Positions 26,146-36,093 of a stretch of 47,032 nucleotides of DNA are shown here, piece after piece; the stretch's first letter is position 1; every line of letters begins with the position of its first letter. This stretch comes from Lysobacteraceae bacterium (GTDB taxonomy: Bacteria > Pseudomonadota > Gammaproteobacteria > Xanthomonadales > Rhodanobacteraceae), in NCBI GenBank assembly GCA_028871555.1, contig JAGWNA010000019.1, positions 1 through 47,032 on the forward strand, in the 5' to 3' direction. A model generated the notes under the pieces. The model had not been told where the DNA came from and made no database searches. It was given only the letters and a program-made list of their open reading frames with translations. The position numbers were made by a program, and so were the translations under genes.

Positions 26146-27160
26146 GGCGATCCTTGGCCAGCATGTGTCGCAGCGAGCGACGTTTCAGCGCCAGCCACAC
26201 GGCTGCCGCAACCACATAGACGCCGATGGTAACCGGCAGCGCCAGCGGCAGGTGACTCCAGGCCAACCAGGCGACCGGTGCGGCAACCAGCAGGTTCCAG
26301 GCCAGGTAGGCGGCATCCGTCCGCGCGTGGCTCCGCCCGCATCGCACCAGCCACTGGTACAGGTGTTCGCGGTGTGGGCTGTACCAGCGACGGCGGCCCC
26401 ATATCCGCGTCAGCAAGGTCAGTCCGGCATCCGTCACGAAGGCCGACGACAGGACCAACGCCGGCCACAACAGGGCACGATCCACCCGCCACAGCATCAC
26501 GGTGAAGGCAAACAACAGAAGTCCCACGCTGCCGCTGCCGACGTCACCCATGAAAATTCGTGCCGGCGGACGGTTGGTGAACCAGAAGCCCAGAGCGGCG
26601 GCGGCCAATGCCGCGGCGGCAACCGCCAGCGCCGGCTGCGCCGCAGCCCGGGCCAGCAAGGCCAGGCCGCTGGCCACGAAGATCGCCTGTTGCGCCAGCA
26701 GACCATCGATGCCGTCCATGAAGTTGTGCAGATTGACGCTCCAGACGCCGGTCCCCAGCAACAACGGCAGCCACCACCACGACAAGCCGGTCGCGATCAG
26801 CGAAACGGAAAAAACGATGACTGCCAGCAGTTGCACGCCCAGTCGCGGCAGGATCGGCAGCGGCCGGTGATCGTCCAGCCAGCCAGCCAGCGCCACCAGC
26901 GACAGCGCCGCGACGAGACCTGCGATCAAGCTGGCCGGCCATGCCGCCGGAAGACCCCACAATGCGCCCGGCATGCAGGCAAGCATCGCCAGCACCAGGC
27001 CGATGCCACCACCGCGCGGCGTGGGCTCCCGATGCGAACGTCGCTGCCCCGGATGATCGAGCATGCCGCGCCGATGCGCATAGACGATGGCGCCACGGGC
27101 GAGCAACAGCGCGATCAGCATGGCTGCCAGCAACCATCCAAGGATAATGAACGCCATCAT
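26132..27160 (-). CDS. WecA/MraY-like polyprenyl-phosphate glycosyl-1-phosphate transferase
   Basis: 342 residues with about ten membrane helices. Family motifs are present: PTPRGGGIGLVLAML, AGWLDDHRPLP (DD metal motif), VNLHNFMDGIDGLLAQQ (NFMDGIDG), FMGDVGSGSVGLLL and the HREHLYQ histidine motif. These enzymes load the first sugar phosphate onto undecaprenyl phosphate; the Fuc4NAc or QuiNAc transferase branch (WbpL-like) fits best because a WbpM-like dehydratase follows. The ATG pair 27160/27157 lies one base after the lapB stop. Confidence 0.9.
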   Translation of the reverse strand: MMAFIILGWLLAAMLIALLLARGAIVYAHRRGMLDHPGQRRSHREPTPRGGGIGLVLAMLACMPGALWGLPAAWPASLIAGLVAALSLVALAGWLDDHRPLPILPRLGVQLLAVIVFSVSLIATGLSWWWLPLLLGTGVWSVNLHNFMDGIDGLLAQQAIFVASGLALLARAAAQPALAVAAAALAAAALGFWFTNRPPARIFMGDVGSGSVGLLLFAFTVMLWRVDRALLWPALVLSSAFVTDAGLTLLTRIWGRRRWYSPHREHLYQWLVRCGRSHARTDAAYLAWNLLVAAPVAWLAWSHLPLALPVTIGVYVVAAAVWLALKRRSLRHMLAKDRHVIA

Positions 27161-27161
27161 G

Positions 27162-28334
27162 TCATTCGCTGGCGACGCCGTGAATCGGACGGATCGTACT
27201 CCAGCTCTTGCAACTGGGACATTGCCAATGATGGGCCTTGGCGCCAAACCCGCAGCGACTGCAGCGGTACATCGCCTGCCCCTCCAGCAGCTTGCGGGTG
27301 AGATCGCGCAGGATCAGGAAGTTCTCGCGCACCTCGCCCTCGGCCTTGTCCATCGTCGCGTCGATCAGCGCCATCAGGCCGCGCACCGACGGCCGCTGAC
27401 GCAATTGCGAGGTCAGGAAATCGATGGCTGCACGCTCGCCGTCGCGCTGCCGGTAGAGATTGGCCAGCGCCAGCACCGGCGAGATGCCGTGATAACGGCC
27501 CAGCATGTCGCGCAGGAAAATCTCCGCGCGCTCCATCTGCTGCGAGCGTGCATAACTGTTCAGCAGCGGCGGAAGTATCTCGGGGGTGAAGGCGATGTCG
27601 GCATTGATCGCCGCTTCGTAAGCCTCCACCGCCTCGGCATGACGGCCTTCTTCGGACTGCAGGCGCGCGGTCAGCATGAAGGCACGCACACAGTCGGCCT
27701 GGCATTCGAAGGCCTTGCGCAGGTAATCGCCAGCCTCGGCACTGGCGCCGTGCTGGTGTGCACGATCGGCCAGTTCGCAGAAGAACTGGGCGATCATGGG
27801 CGTTTCGTCTTCGCCGGTCATCACCTCCAGCCGGCGGGCATGCTCGATGGCCTTGTGCCAATCGCGCTCATGCTGATAGATGGCGATCAGATGATGCAAC
27901 GCCGATGGCGCATGCGCGTCCATCGCCACGAGGTCGGCAAACAGGGCCTCGGCGCGGTCCAGCAAACCGGCACGCATATAATCCTCGCCCAGCTCCAGCA
28001 AGGCGACCGTCTTCATCGCACCGGACAGGCCAGGCCGCGAAACCAGATGCTGATGCAGCCGGATCGCACGATCCACCTCGCCGCGACGGCGAAACAGGTT
28101 GCCGAGCGCGAGATGGGTTTCAACGGTATCGCGGTTGTATTCGGCCAGCTTGAGAAAGACCTCGATCGCCTTGTCCTGCTCCTCGTTGAGCAGGTAGTTC
28201 AGGCCGCGAAAGTAATCCGAGGAAAGCTCGCTGACTTCAGCCCCGGAACGGTTTGCGCCGGCCCGGCGCGAGGCCCACCAGCCGAGAGCAAAAGCCGCCG
28301 GCAGCAGCAGAACCAGCTCATACGGAAAGTTCAT
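27162..28334 (-). CDS. lapB: LPS assembly protein B
   Basis: 390 residues, matching E. coli LapB (389). One N-terminal membrane anchor (LVLLLPAAFALGWWA) is followed by a cytoplasmic TPR array (about residues 35-340, e.g. LALGNLFRRRGEVDRAIRLH), and a C-terminal rubredoxin-type zinc site CSRCGFGA...CPSCKSW with two CxxC pairs. LapB presents LpxC to FtsH and coordinates LPS assembly. Start overlaps the lapA stop (ATGA). Its coupling to lapA upstream and to surface-sugar genes downstream suggests joint control of LPS amount and O-chain supply. Confidence 0.95.
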   Translation of the reverse strand: MNFPYELVLLLPAAFALGWWASRRAGANRSGAEVSELSSDYFRGLNYLLNEEQDKAIEVFLKLAEYNRDTVETHLALGNLFRRRGEVDRAIRLHQHLVSRPGLSGAMKTVALLELGEDYMRAGLLDRAEALFADLVAMDAHAPSALHHLIAIYQHERDWHKAIEHARRLEVMTGEDETPMIAQFFCELADRAHQHGASAEAGDYLRKAFECQADCVRAFMLTARLQSEEGRHAEAVEAYEAAINADIAFTPEILPPLLNSYARSQQMERAEIFLRDMLGRYHGISPVLALANLYRQRDGERAAIDFLTSQLRQRPSVRGLMALIDATMDKAEGEVRENFLILRDLTRKLLEGQAMYRCSRCGFGAKAHHWQCPSCKSWSTIRPIHGVASE

Positions 28335-28591
28335 GGATTGGCCGACTGCTCCTTGTTGTCGCCGCGCAGTTGCCGACGGCGCAGACGGCGCTGGCGTGAA
28401 CTCACGCCAACCCACGCAGTCAGCCCGCCGAGCAACCAGCCGATCACCAGCGCACCGAGCAGGGCTGCCCCCTTCGGCAATCGCAGCTGGACGAATGCGA
28501 GGTCGTAGCCGACCAGGTCGGCATTGAGCGCCCCCAGCACGACGCCGGCAGCGATGAAGATCAGGAGAGTGGATATCGCGAGCAGTCTCAT
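28331..28591 (-). CDS. lapA: LPS assembly protein A (LapA domain)
   Basis: 86 residues. Two membrane helices (LLAISTLLIFIAAGVVLGAL and LLGALVIGWLLGGLTAWVGV) flank the conserved NADLVGYDLAFVQLRLPKG segment. A basic cytoplasmic tail RRLRRRQLRG follows. LapA partners LapB in LPS biogenesis. The preceding ihfB gene is separated by 191 bp in which no gene is seen. Confidence 0.92.
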   Translation of the reverse strand: MRLLAISTLLIFIAAGVVLGALNADLVGYDLAFVQLRLPKGAALLGALVIGWLLGGLTAWVGVSSRQRRLRRRQLRGDNKEQSANP

Positions 28592-28782
28592 GGCGAGACT
28601 TTACCCGATTGATCGGAACAGGCACAGGCTGCGAAGTCAGCCCGCGCGGCCATCGCAGGCGAAGTCCCTGGCCCCATGCCTCGATGCCTCGACGGTTTCG
28701 CCATTCGCACAGAAAACAAGGCCGGTTCGACTTTCGCTGCCTGCCTTCGGAGACCCGGTTGGCTGCCCCGGCCGGTTGTCAG

Positions 28783-29067
28783 TCAGAGATCGAGATTGAC
28801 GCGTACACGCAATTCCTTGCCGGGTTTGAAATGCGGGACATGCTTGCCGGGCAATGCCACCGCCTCGCCCGTCTTGGGGTTGCGCCCCATGCGTGGCGGC
28901 CTGTAGTGCAGCGCAAAACTGCCGAAGCCGCGTACCTCGATGCGTTCGCCATGAGACAGCGCATGGCTCATCTGCTCGATCACGCTCTTGACTGCCATTT
29001 CGACATCGGCAAACGCAAGGTGGGTCTGGCGCCTGGCCAGCGCCTCGATCAATTCGGATTTCGTCAT
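28783..29067 (-). CDS. ihfB: Integration host factor subunit beta
   Basis: 94 residues. The HU/IHF fold is clear, from [11 protein letters not shown] to the arm motif [20 protein letters not shown], where Pro in NPKTG intercalates [23 protein letters not shown] identifies the beta subunit. The ATG at 29067 is the standard start; a longer reading from 29088 adds an unlikely peptide. It sits just after rpsA, the common arrangement in proteobacteria, and is separated from it by a strong hairpin. Confidence 0.95.
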   Translation of the reverse strand: MTKSELIEALARRQTHLAFADVEMAVKSVIEQMSHALSHGERIEVRGFGSFALHYRPPRMGRNPKTGEAVALPGKHVPHFKPGKELRVRVNLDL

Positions 29068-29091
29068 GGGCCCCAATGTCCGTGACATGAA

Positions 29092-29122
29092 ACGACGGGG
29101 CGGCGGCGTGCCGCCCCGTCGT
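29092..29122 (-). terminator. Hairpin between rpsA and ihfB
   Basis: Perfect 13-bp stem (ACGACGGGGCGGC and its complement) with a five-base loop, 16 bp after the rpsA stop codon on the minus strand. No T-run follows (TTCATG), so it may be a processing or mRNA-stability element or a partial terminator that lowers ihfB relative to rpsA. Confidence 0.6.
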
Positions 29123-29138
29123 CAGACGATTGCAACGA

Positions 29139-30812
29139 TCAGTCGACCTTGTTGAACTGCTCCTTGAGCAGTGCGCCAAGCTTGGTCGTGCCGCTGGCTG
29201 CAGATGAGTAATCCACCGCCGTGTCAGGCGCGTCTTCCTCGTCCTTCGCACGAATCGAGAGTGCCAACTGACGGCCCTTGCGATCCATGCCGGTGAACTT
29301 GGCCTCGACCGCGTCGCCCACCTTCAAATGCAAGGTGGCATCGTCGATGCGCTCCTTGGCGATGTCGTTGGCGCGCAGGTAACCCTCGACACCCTCGCCC
29401 AGATCGATCACGGCGCCCTTCGCATCGACTTCCTTGACGATGCCGTTGACGATACTGCCGCGTGCATTGGCAGCCATGAACTGACCGAACGGATCCTGCT
29501 CCATCTGCTTGATGCCGAGCGAGATGCGCTCGCGCTCCGGATCCACCGCCAGCACCACGGCCTCGATCTCGTCGCCCTTCTTGAAGTTGCGCACGAGATC
29601 CTCACCGGACACCTGCCAGGAGATGTCGGACAGGTGCACCAGACCGTCGATGCCGCCGTCCAGGCCGATGAACACGCCGAAGTCGGTGATCGACTTGATC
29701 TGGCCGGAGACCTTGTCGCCCTTCTTGTGCATGGCGGCGAAGGCTTCCCACGGGTTCGAGCGGGTCTGCTTGATGCCCAGCGAGATGCGGCGGCGCTCCT
29801 CGTCCACGTCCAGCACGGTGACTTCGGTCTCGTCACCGACCTGAACCACCTTGGCCGGGTTGACGTTCTTGTTGGTCCAGTCCATCTCGGACACGTGCAC
29901 CAGGCCTTCCACGCCCGGCTCGATCTCGACGAAGCAGCCGTAGTCGGTGACGTTGGAGACCTTGCCGAACAGGCGGCTGCCGACCGGGTAGCGGCGGGCG
30001 ATGGCGACCCACGGGTCGTCGCCCAGCTGCTTCAGGCCCAGCGAGACGCGGTTGCGCTCCTTGTCGTACTTCAGCACGCGCACGTCCAGCTCGTCGCCGA
30101 CGTTGACGACTTCGGACGGATGACGCACGCGCTTCCACGCCATGTCGGTGATGTGCAGCAGGCCGTCGATGCCGCCCAGGTCCACGAACGCGCCGTAGTC
30201 GGTGAGGTTCTTGACGGTGCCCTTGACCACCGCGCCCTCGGTCAGGCGTTCCAGCAGCTTCTCGCGCTCCTCGGAGAACTCGGTTTCGACGACGGCGCGG
30301 CGGCTGACCACCACGTTGTTGCGCTTGCGGTCCAGCTTGATGATCTTGAACTCGAGTTCCTTGCCCTCGAGGTAGACCGGGTCGCGCACCGGGCGCACGT
30401 CGACCAGCGAGCCCGGCAGGAACGCACGGACATCCTTGATGTCGACGGTGAAACCGCCCTTGACCTTGCCGGAAATCATGCCGACGATGGTCTCTTCCTT
30501 GTCGAACGCCTGCTCCAGGTCGTCCCACACCATCGAGCGCTTGGCCTTCTCGCGCGACAGCTTGGTCTCGCCGAAACCGTCTTCCAAAGCTTCGAGGGCC
30601 ACCTTCACCTCGTCGCCCACCTGCACCTCCAGCACGCCGCTCTCGCTCTTGAACTGCTCGATCGGGACGATGCCTTCGCTCTTCAGGCCGGCATTGATCA
30701 CGACGACGTCGTTGCGGATTTCCACGACGATGCCGGTGACGATGGCGCCGGGCTTCAGCTTGGAGATGGCCTGTTGGCTCTGTTCAAACAGTTCGGCAAA
30801 ACTTTCAGTCAT
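29139..30812 (-). CDS. rpsA: 30S ribosomal protein S1
   Basis: 557 residues, normal for gammaproteobacterial S1, with six S1 RNA-binding repeats. Repeats 3 to 6 are easily seen by G-x-V-x-x-[IVL]-x-x-[FY]-G patterns: [47 protein letters not shown] and [16 protein letters not shown]. It is needed for binding and unfolding mRNA on the 30S subunit. It lies downstream of cmk, the classical cmk-rpsA-ihfB order, with a hairpin separating it from cmk. Confidence 0.97.
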   Translation of the reverse strand: MTESFAELFEQSQQAISKLKPGAIVTGIVVEIRNDVVVINAGLKSEGIVPIEQFKSESGVLEVQVGDEVKVALEALEDGFGETKLSREKAKRSMVWDDLEQAFDKEETIVGMISGKVKGGFTVDIKDVRAFLPGSLVDVRPVRDPVYLEGKELEFKIIKLDRKRNNVVVSRRAVVETEFSEEREKLLERLTEGAVVKGTVKNLTDYGAFVDLGGIDGLLHITDMAWKRVRHPSEVVNVGDELDVRVLKYDKERNRVSLGLKQLGDDPWVAIARRYPVGSRLFGKVSNVTDYGCFVEIEPGVEGLVHVSEMDWTNKNVNPAKVVQVGDETEVTVLDVDEERRRISLGIKQTRSNPWEAFAAMHKKGDKVSGQIKSITDFGVFIGLDGGIDGLVHLSDISWQVSGEDLVRNFKKGDEIEAVVLAVDPERERISLGIKQMEQDPFGQFMAANARGSIVNGIVKEVDAKGAVIDLGEGVEGYLRANDIAKERIDDATLHLKVGDAVEAKFTGMDRKGRQLALSIRAKDEEDAPDTAVDYSSAASGTTKLGALLKEQFNKVD

Positions 30813-30948
30813 GTTGATTCCATAGTGGGAAAAGACCGTTGCTCATCGCGCTCATCTTGATGTGATACGCACGAACCCTGCGGTCCACCGGTTGAGGGTG
30901 TCTTCAGCGGTTCCACCGGAACCGGCCGTTGCCACCGTTGGTCAAAAC

Positions 30949-30966
30949 CCCCTGCCGCGGCAGGGG
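30949..30966 (-). terminator. Likely terminator downstream of cmk
   Basis: Perfect 8-bp inverted repeat CCCCTGCC GC GGCAGGGG. Read on the minus strand the hairpin is followed by GGTTTTG, a short T stretch. It lies 27 bp after the cmk stop codon and 137 bp before rpsA starts, so rpsA probably also has its own promoter. Confidence 0.55.
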
Positions 30967-30992
30967 CACAGAAACCGCCGCACAACCCCGCT

Positions 30993-31673
30993 CTATGGCT
31001 GCACGACGGCAAGTACTTTCGCGACGACGTCGTCGATGCCGACGCCGGTGGTATCCACCAGCAAAGCATCTTCGGCAGGCTTGAGCGGCGCGACCGCGCG
31101 CGATGCATCGCGGTTGTCACGCGCTTCAATTTCTCGCTGAAGGTCCGCAAGTGTAACGCTGAGGCCCTTTTCCTTCAACTGCTTATAGCGCCTTTTCGCA
31201 CGCTCGGCGGCGCTCGCCGTGAGAAAAACCTTGAACGCGGCATCCGGGAAGATCACCGTTCCCATATCGCGCCCATCGGCCACCAGCCCGGGCGACTTGC
31301 GAAAACCCAGTTGCAGCGCCACCAGGGCCTCGCGCACCGGTGGCATCGAGGCGATCGCCGAGGCTGCGGCACCTGCCGTTTCGGTGCGCAATTCGTCGGT
31401 GGCGTCATGGCCGTTGACGATGACGCGTACCCCGCCATCATTGCCGGCGGCACGGAACTTGATGCTGATGCTTCGCGCACAACGAGTCACCGCCTCCTCA
31501 TCCGACAAGTCCAGCCCGGCCATGCCGGCAGCGTAGCCCACTGCGCGATAAAGCGCTCCGGAATCAAGCAGATGCCAGCCAAGATGTGCGGCCACCAAGG
31601 CGCTGATCGTACCCTTGCCGGATCCGGACGGCCCGTCGATGGTGAGCACGGGAACGGACGCAGCATGACTCAT
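30993..31673 (-). CDS. cmk: Cytidylate kinase
   Basis: 226 residues, as expected. P-loop [15 protein letters not shown], then [15 protein letters not shown] (CMP binding), [15 protein letters not shown] and the lid region [13 protein letters not shown]. It phosphorylates CMP and dCMP with ATP. The ATG at 31673 has AGGA seven bases upstream; a TTG at 31679 is possible. It diverges from the acyl-CoA-binding protein gene. Confidence 0.96.
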   Translation of the reverse strand: MSHAASVPVLTIDGPSGSGKGTISALVAAHLGWHLLDSGALYRAVGYAAGMAGLDLSDEEAVTRCARSISIKFRAAGNDGGVRVIVNGHDATDELRTETAGAAASAIASMPPVREALVALQLGFRKSPGLVADGRDMGTVIFPDAAFKVFLTASAAERAKRRYKQLKEKGLSVTLADLQREIEARDNRDASRAVAPLKPAEDALLVDTTGVGIDDVVAKVLAVVQP

Positions 31674-31716
31674 GGGCAATTCCTGGCTGTACGGGTGAAC
31701 GCCGGAGTTTAACGCG

Positions 31717-31745
31717 TTGACCCCACCTGAAACGCGTGCTATCTA
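31717..31745 (+). promoter_or_regulatory. Sigma-70-type promoter for the acyl-CoA-binding protein gene
   Basis: TTGACC (-35) and TATCTA (-10) separated by exactly 17 bp, 36 bp ahead of the ATG at 31782. The match is good for a GC-rich region and fits the plus-strand operon that starts there. Confidence 0.65.
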
Positions 31746-31781
31746 GCCCCCCTGCCTGTCCAGAGGTCTTCAAAATCACCC

Positions 31782-32039
31782 ATGACCGACCTGCGCCACG
31801 AATTCGAACAGGCCGCCAGAGATATCCAGCGACTGGACCGGCGTCCCGACAACGACACGCTGTTGAAGCTCTATGCCTTGTACAAGCAAGGTTCGGAAGG
31901 TGATCTGCAGCGGACCCAGCCCGGTTTCTTCGACTTTGTCGGTACCGCCAAGCATGAGGCATGGGCACAACTTCATGGCGTGCCGGAAGAGGAAGCCATG
32001 CGCCGTTACATCGCGCTGGTGCAACAACTGCTGGCGTGA
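31782..32039 (+). CDS. Acyl-CoA-binding protein
   Basis: 85 residues, a complete four-helix ACBP. It opens with LRHEFEQAARDIQRL and keeps LLKLYALYKQGSEGDL (ligand Tyr and Lys) and KHEAWAQLHGVPEEEAM. It buffers long-chain acyl-CoA esters in the cytoplasm. The next gene, 2,4-dienoyl-CoA reductase, uses unsaturated acyl-CoAs and starts 84 bp later, so a shared fatty-acid role is likely. ACBP is common in eukaryotes but patchy in bacteria. Confidence 0.93.
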   Translation: MTDLRHEFEQAARDIQRLDRRPDNDTLLKLYALYKQGSEGDLQRTQPGFFDFVGTAKHEAWAQLHGVPEEEAMRRYIALVQQLLA

Positions 32040-32108
32040 CCGCAGGGCGACTGCACGCGGCGCTTGCTTTTGTGCATCGATAACCGGCACATTCATACGA
32101 TCGTTTGA

Positions 32109-34142
<2,034 letters not shown>

Positions 34143-34408
34143 GAGCTGGCGGGAGCGCTACCATCGCCATTGAAGCGATATGGCTTGCGCTCGACAACGA
34201 GCATCGTGAAAAAAAGAAAACGCCCCGCAAGTGCAACGCATCGATATGGGCTCAAGGGGGGGGACGAAGGCCGGATACCGTATTTAGCGTCGCCGCGGGG
34301 CGAGGGCCGTCGCCACCAAGGGGATAGTGACGCGACAGGGGCAGTTTATGATCGACACAATAAAGTATCTAATATATATTTAGCCGCTTATTGATTTGAT
34401 CTCGATAT
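34143..34408. other. AT-rich intergenic region before the LysR gene
   Basis: 266 bp without a gene. The part at 34345-34405 is strikingly AT-rich (TAAAGTATCTAATATATATT) in this GC-rich window and probably carries the promoter and the LysR autoregulatory site; I could not define a single T-N11-A operator. No hairpin with a clear T-run after fadH was found. Confidence 0.5.
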
Positions 34409-35320
34409 ATGTTCGATTTCCGTCAATTGCGCTACTTCGTTGCCGTCGCCGAAGAATTGAGCTTCACCCGGGCAGCGATACGCCTGCACATTTCGCAACC
34501 ACCCTTGTCCCAGCAGATTCAATCGCTGGAGCAGGATCTGGGTGTGCGCCTGCTGGAACGCACCAAACGCCAGGTAAGCCTGACCGAGCCCGGCCGGATT
34601 TTTCTGGAACAGGCAAGGCAGATCCTGGCCAAGGCCGATGAAGCGCGCGGCCAGGTTGCAGCCGCTGCGGCAGGCTGCGGCGGTCAGTTGCGCATGGCCT
34701 ATACGGCATCTGTCTCATTTCACCCGGCGCTGCCAAGGACCTTGCTGCGCTATCGCCAGATTGCGCCGAACGTCCGTTTGCTGCTCAGTGAGATGTACAC
34801 CGGACCCCAGTTTTCGGCACTTCTGGCAGGCCAGATCGATGTCGGCTTTGTTCGCGGTGAGCCGGCCCATGCGCAGGACGCCCGTGCCCTTCGACTGCGT
34901 GTGATCGACCGCGAGCCCTTGCTGCTCGCCTTGCCTGCGGGCCATCCGCTGGCAGGCCGCAGCAGCCTCCAGCTTGCCGAGGTAGCGGGCGACACGTTTG
35001 TGTCACAGCCACGCCAACTGGCCGCCACGCTCTATGATCAGCTGGTGAATCTGGCGACCAGGGCGGGATTCAAGCCGCTGCTCGGACAACAGGCGCAGCA
35101 GGTCAATGGATTGCTGGCGCTGGTCGCCGCAGGTCTGGGCCTTGCACTGGTGCCCGCATCCGTGCGCGCAGTGCGTCTGTCCGGGGTGAGTTACGTGGCG
35201 CTGGAAGACTCCGATGCCTACCTGCTTCTGGCGGTAGCCTGCCGCAGCAATGATCATTCGCCTGCACTGCTGAAGTTGCTGTCGACAGTGGCCGGGTCGG
35301 CGATCGCGCCGGGCTTGTGA
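34409..35320 (+). CDS. LysR-family transcriptional regulator
   Basis: 303 residues. The N-terminal winged helix (1-60) is MFDFRQLRYFVAVAEELSFT and AAIRLHISQPPLSQQIQSLE, close to the CatM/BenM/CbbR-like branch. The effector-binding periplasmic-binding-like domain follows from about residue 90 (LRMAYTASVSFHPALPRTLL). The coinducer is unknown; aromatic-acid regulators share this opening, but no aromatic pathway is next to it. It is co-oriented with fadH, and its stop codon overlaps the -35 box of the rpmJ promoter. Confidence 0.92.
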   Translation: MFDFRQLRYFVAVAEELSFTRAAIRLHISQPPLSQQIQSLEQDLGVRLLERTKRQVSLTEPGRIFLEQARQILAKADEARGQVAAAAAGCGGQLRMAYTASVSFHPALPRTLLRYRQIAPNVRLLLSEMYTGPQFSALLAGQIDVGFVRGEPAHAQDARALRLRVIDREPLLLALPAGHPLAGRSSLQLAEVAGDTFVSQPRQLAATLYDQLVNLATRAGFKPLLGQQAQQVNGLLALVAAGLGLALVPASVRAVRLSGVSYVALEDSDAYLLLAVACRSNDHSPALLKLLSTVAGSAIAPGL

Positions 35321-35343
35321 TAACCCATGCAAGTCGCTACACT
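35315..35343 (+). promoter_or_regulatory. Sigma-70-type promoter of rpmJ
   Basis: TTGTGA (-35) and TACACT (-10) with a 17-bp spacer, ending 38 bp before the rpmJ start. The -35 box includes the stop codon of the LysR gene, so the two genes are packed without a separate intergenic terminator. Confidence 0.65.
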
Positions 35344-35381
35344 TGCCTGCTTGTATTCCCGTTTAGTGTCAGGAGCTTGCC

Positions 35382-35507
35382 GTGAAGGTGCTTAACTCTT
35401 TGAAATCCGCCAAGGCGCGGCATCGCGACTGCAAGATCGTGCGCCGTCGCGGCAAGGTGTTCGTGATCTGCAAGAGCAATCCCCGTTTCAAGGCTCGTCA
35501 ACGCTGA
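35382..35507 (+). CDS. rpmJ: 50S ribosomal protein L36, zinc-independent (type B) form
   Basis: 41 residues: GTG start, then [40 protein letters not shown]. The ribosome site AGGAG lies six bases upstream of GTG 35382. Only two cysteines remain (in RDCK and VICK), so the CCCH zinc site of the common L36 is absent, as in E. coli YkgO. In Xanthomonadales this form is usually the main L36; whether a zinc form exists elsewhere in this genome cannot be seen. It stands alone with its own promoter and terminator. Confidence 0.94.
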   Translation: MKVLNSLKSAKARHRDCKIVRRRGKVFVICKSNPRFKARQR

Positions 35508-35529
35508 TCACCGGCGCAACGATCCGGAG

Positions 35530-35554
35530 AAAAAGGCCGCGCAAGCGGCCTTTT
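35530..35554. terminator. Bidirectional intrinsic terminator between rpmJ and greA
   Basis: Ten-bp stem AAAAGGCCGC / GCGGCCTTTT with a GCAA tetraloop. The A-run on the left and T-run on the right make it a rho-independent terminator in both directions. It is 23 bp after the rpmJ stop and 63 bp after the greA stop on the other strand. Confidence 0.88.
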
Positions 35555-35616
35555 CCATGTGTGCGAACCGGTTCCGCGTCAGCTGCGACCGACCGGCGCA
35601 TCGATGCATGCACCGG

Positions 35617-36093
35617 TCAGTCGTAGCGGACACCGGTGATCTCATAGTGCTTGAGGCCATTGGGTGCCGTGAACTCGACGCTGTCGCCCAGGGTCTTGCC
35701 GATCAACGCGCGGGCAATGGGTGAGGACACGGCAATCAGGCGTTGCTTGATGTCCGCCTCCAGGTCACCGACGATCTGATACGTCACGGCAACCCCGCTG
35801 TCCTCGTCTTCGATGTCCACGGTTGCACCGAACACCACACGGTTTCCCGGATTGAGCCGTGCGACATCGATCACTTCGGCAGTCGACAGCAAAGCCTCCA
35901 ATTGGCCGATGCGGCCCTCGGTGAAACTCTGCAACTCGCGCGCAGCATGATATTCGGCGTTTTCCTTGAGATCGCCGTGCGCGCGCGCTTCGGCGATCGC
36001 CGCGATGATGCGCGGGCGGTCCACGGATTTCAGCCGCTCCAGTTCGGCACGCAGGCGATCCGCCCCGGCCTTGGTGATAGGTGCGCGACTCAT
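35617..36093 (-). CDS. greA: Transcription elongation factor GreA
   Basis: 158 residues. The N-terminal coiled-coil hairpin has the acidic tip sequence [16 protein letters not shown], where the Asp and Glu enter the RNA polymerase channel. The C-terminal FKBP-like domain has [19 protein letters not shown]. It rescues backtracked polymerase. The ATG at 36093 overlaps the carB stop (ATGA), so it is the last gene of the car operon. Confidence 0.96.
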   Translation of the reverse strand: MSRAPITKAGADRLRAELERLKSVDRPRIIAAIAEARAHGDLKENAEYHAARELQSFTEGRIGQLEALLSTAEVIDVARLNPGNRVVFGATVDIEDEDSGVAVTYQIVGDLEADIKQRLIAVSSPIARALIGKTLGDSVEFTAPNGLKHYEITGVRYD

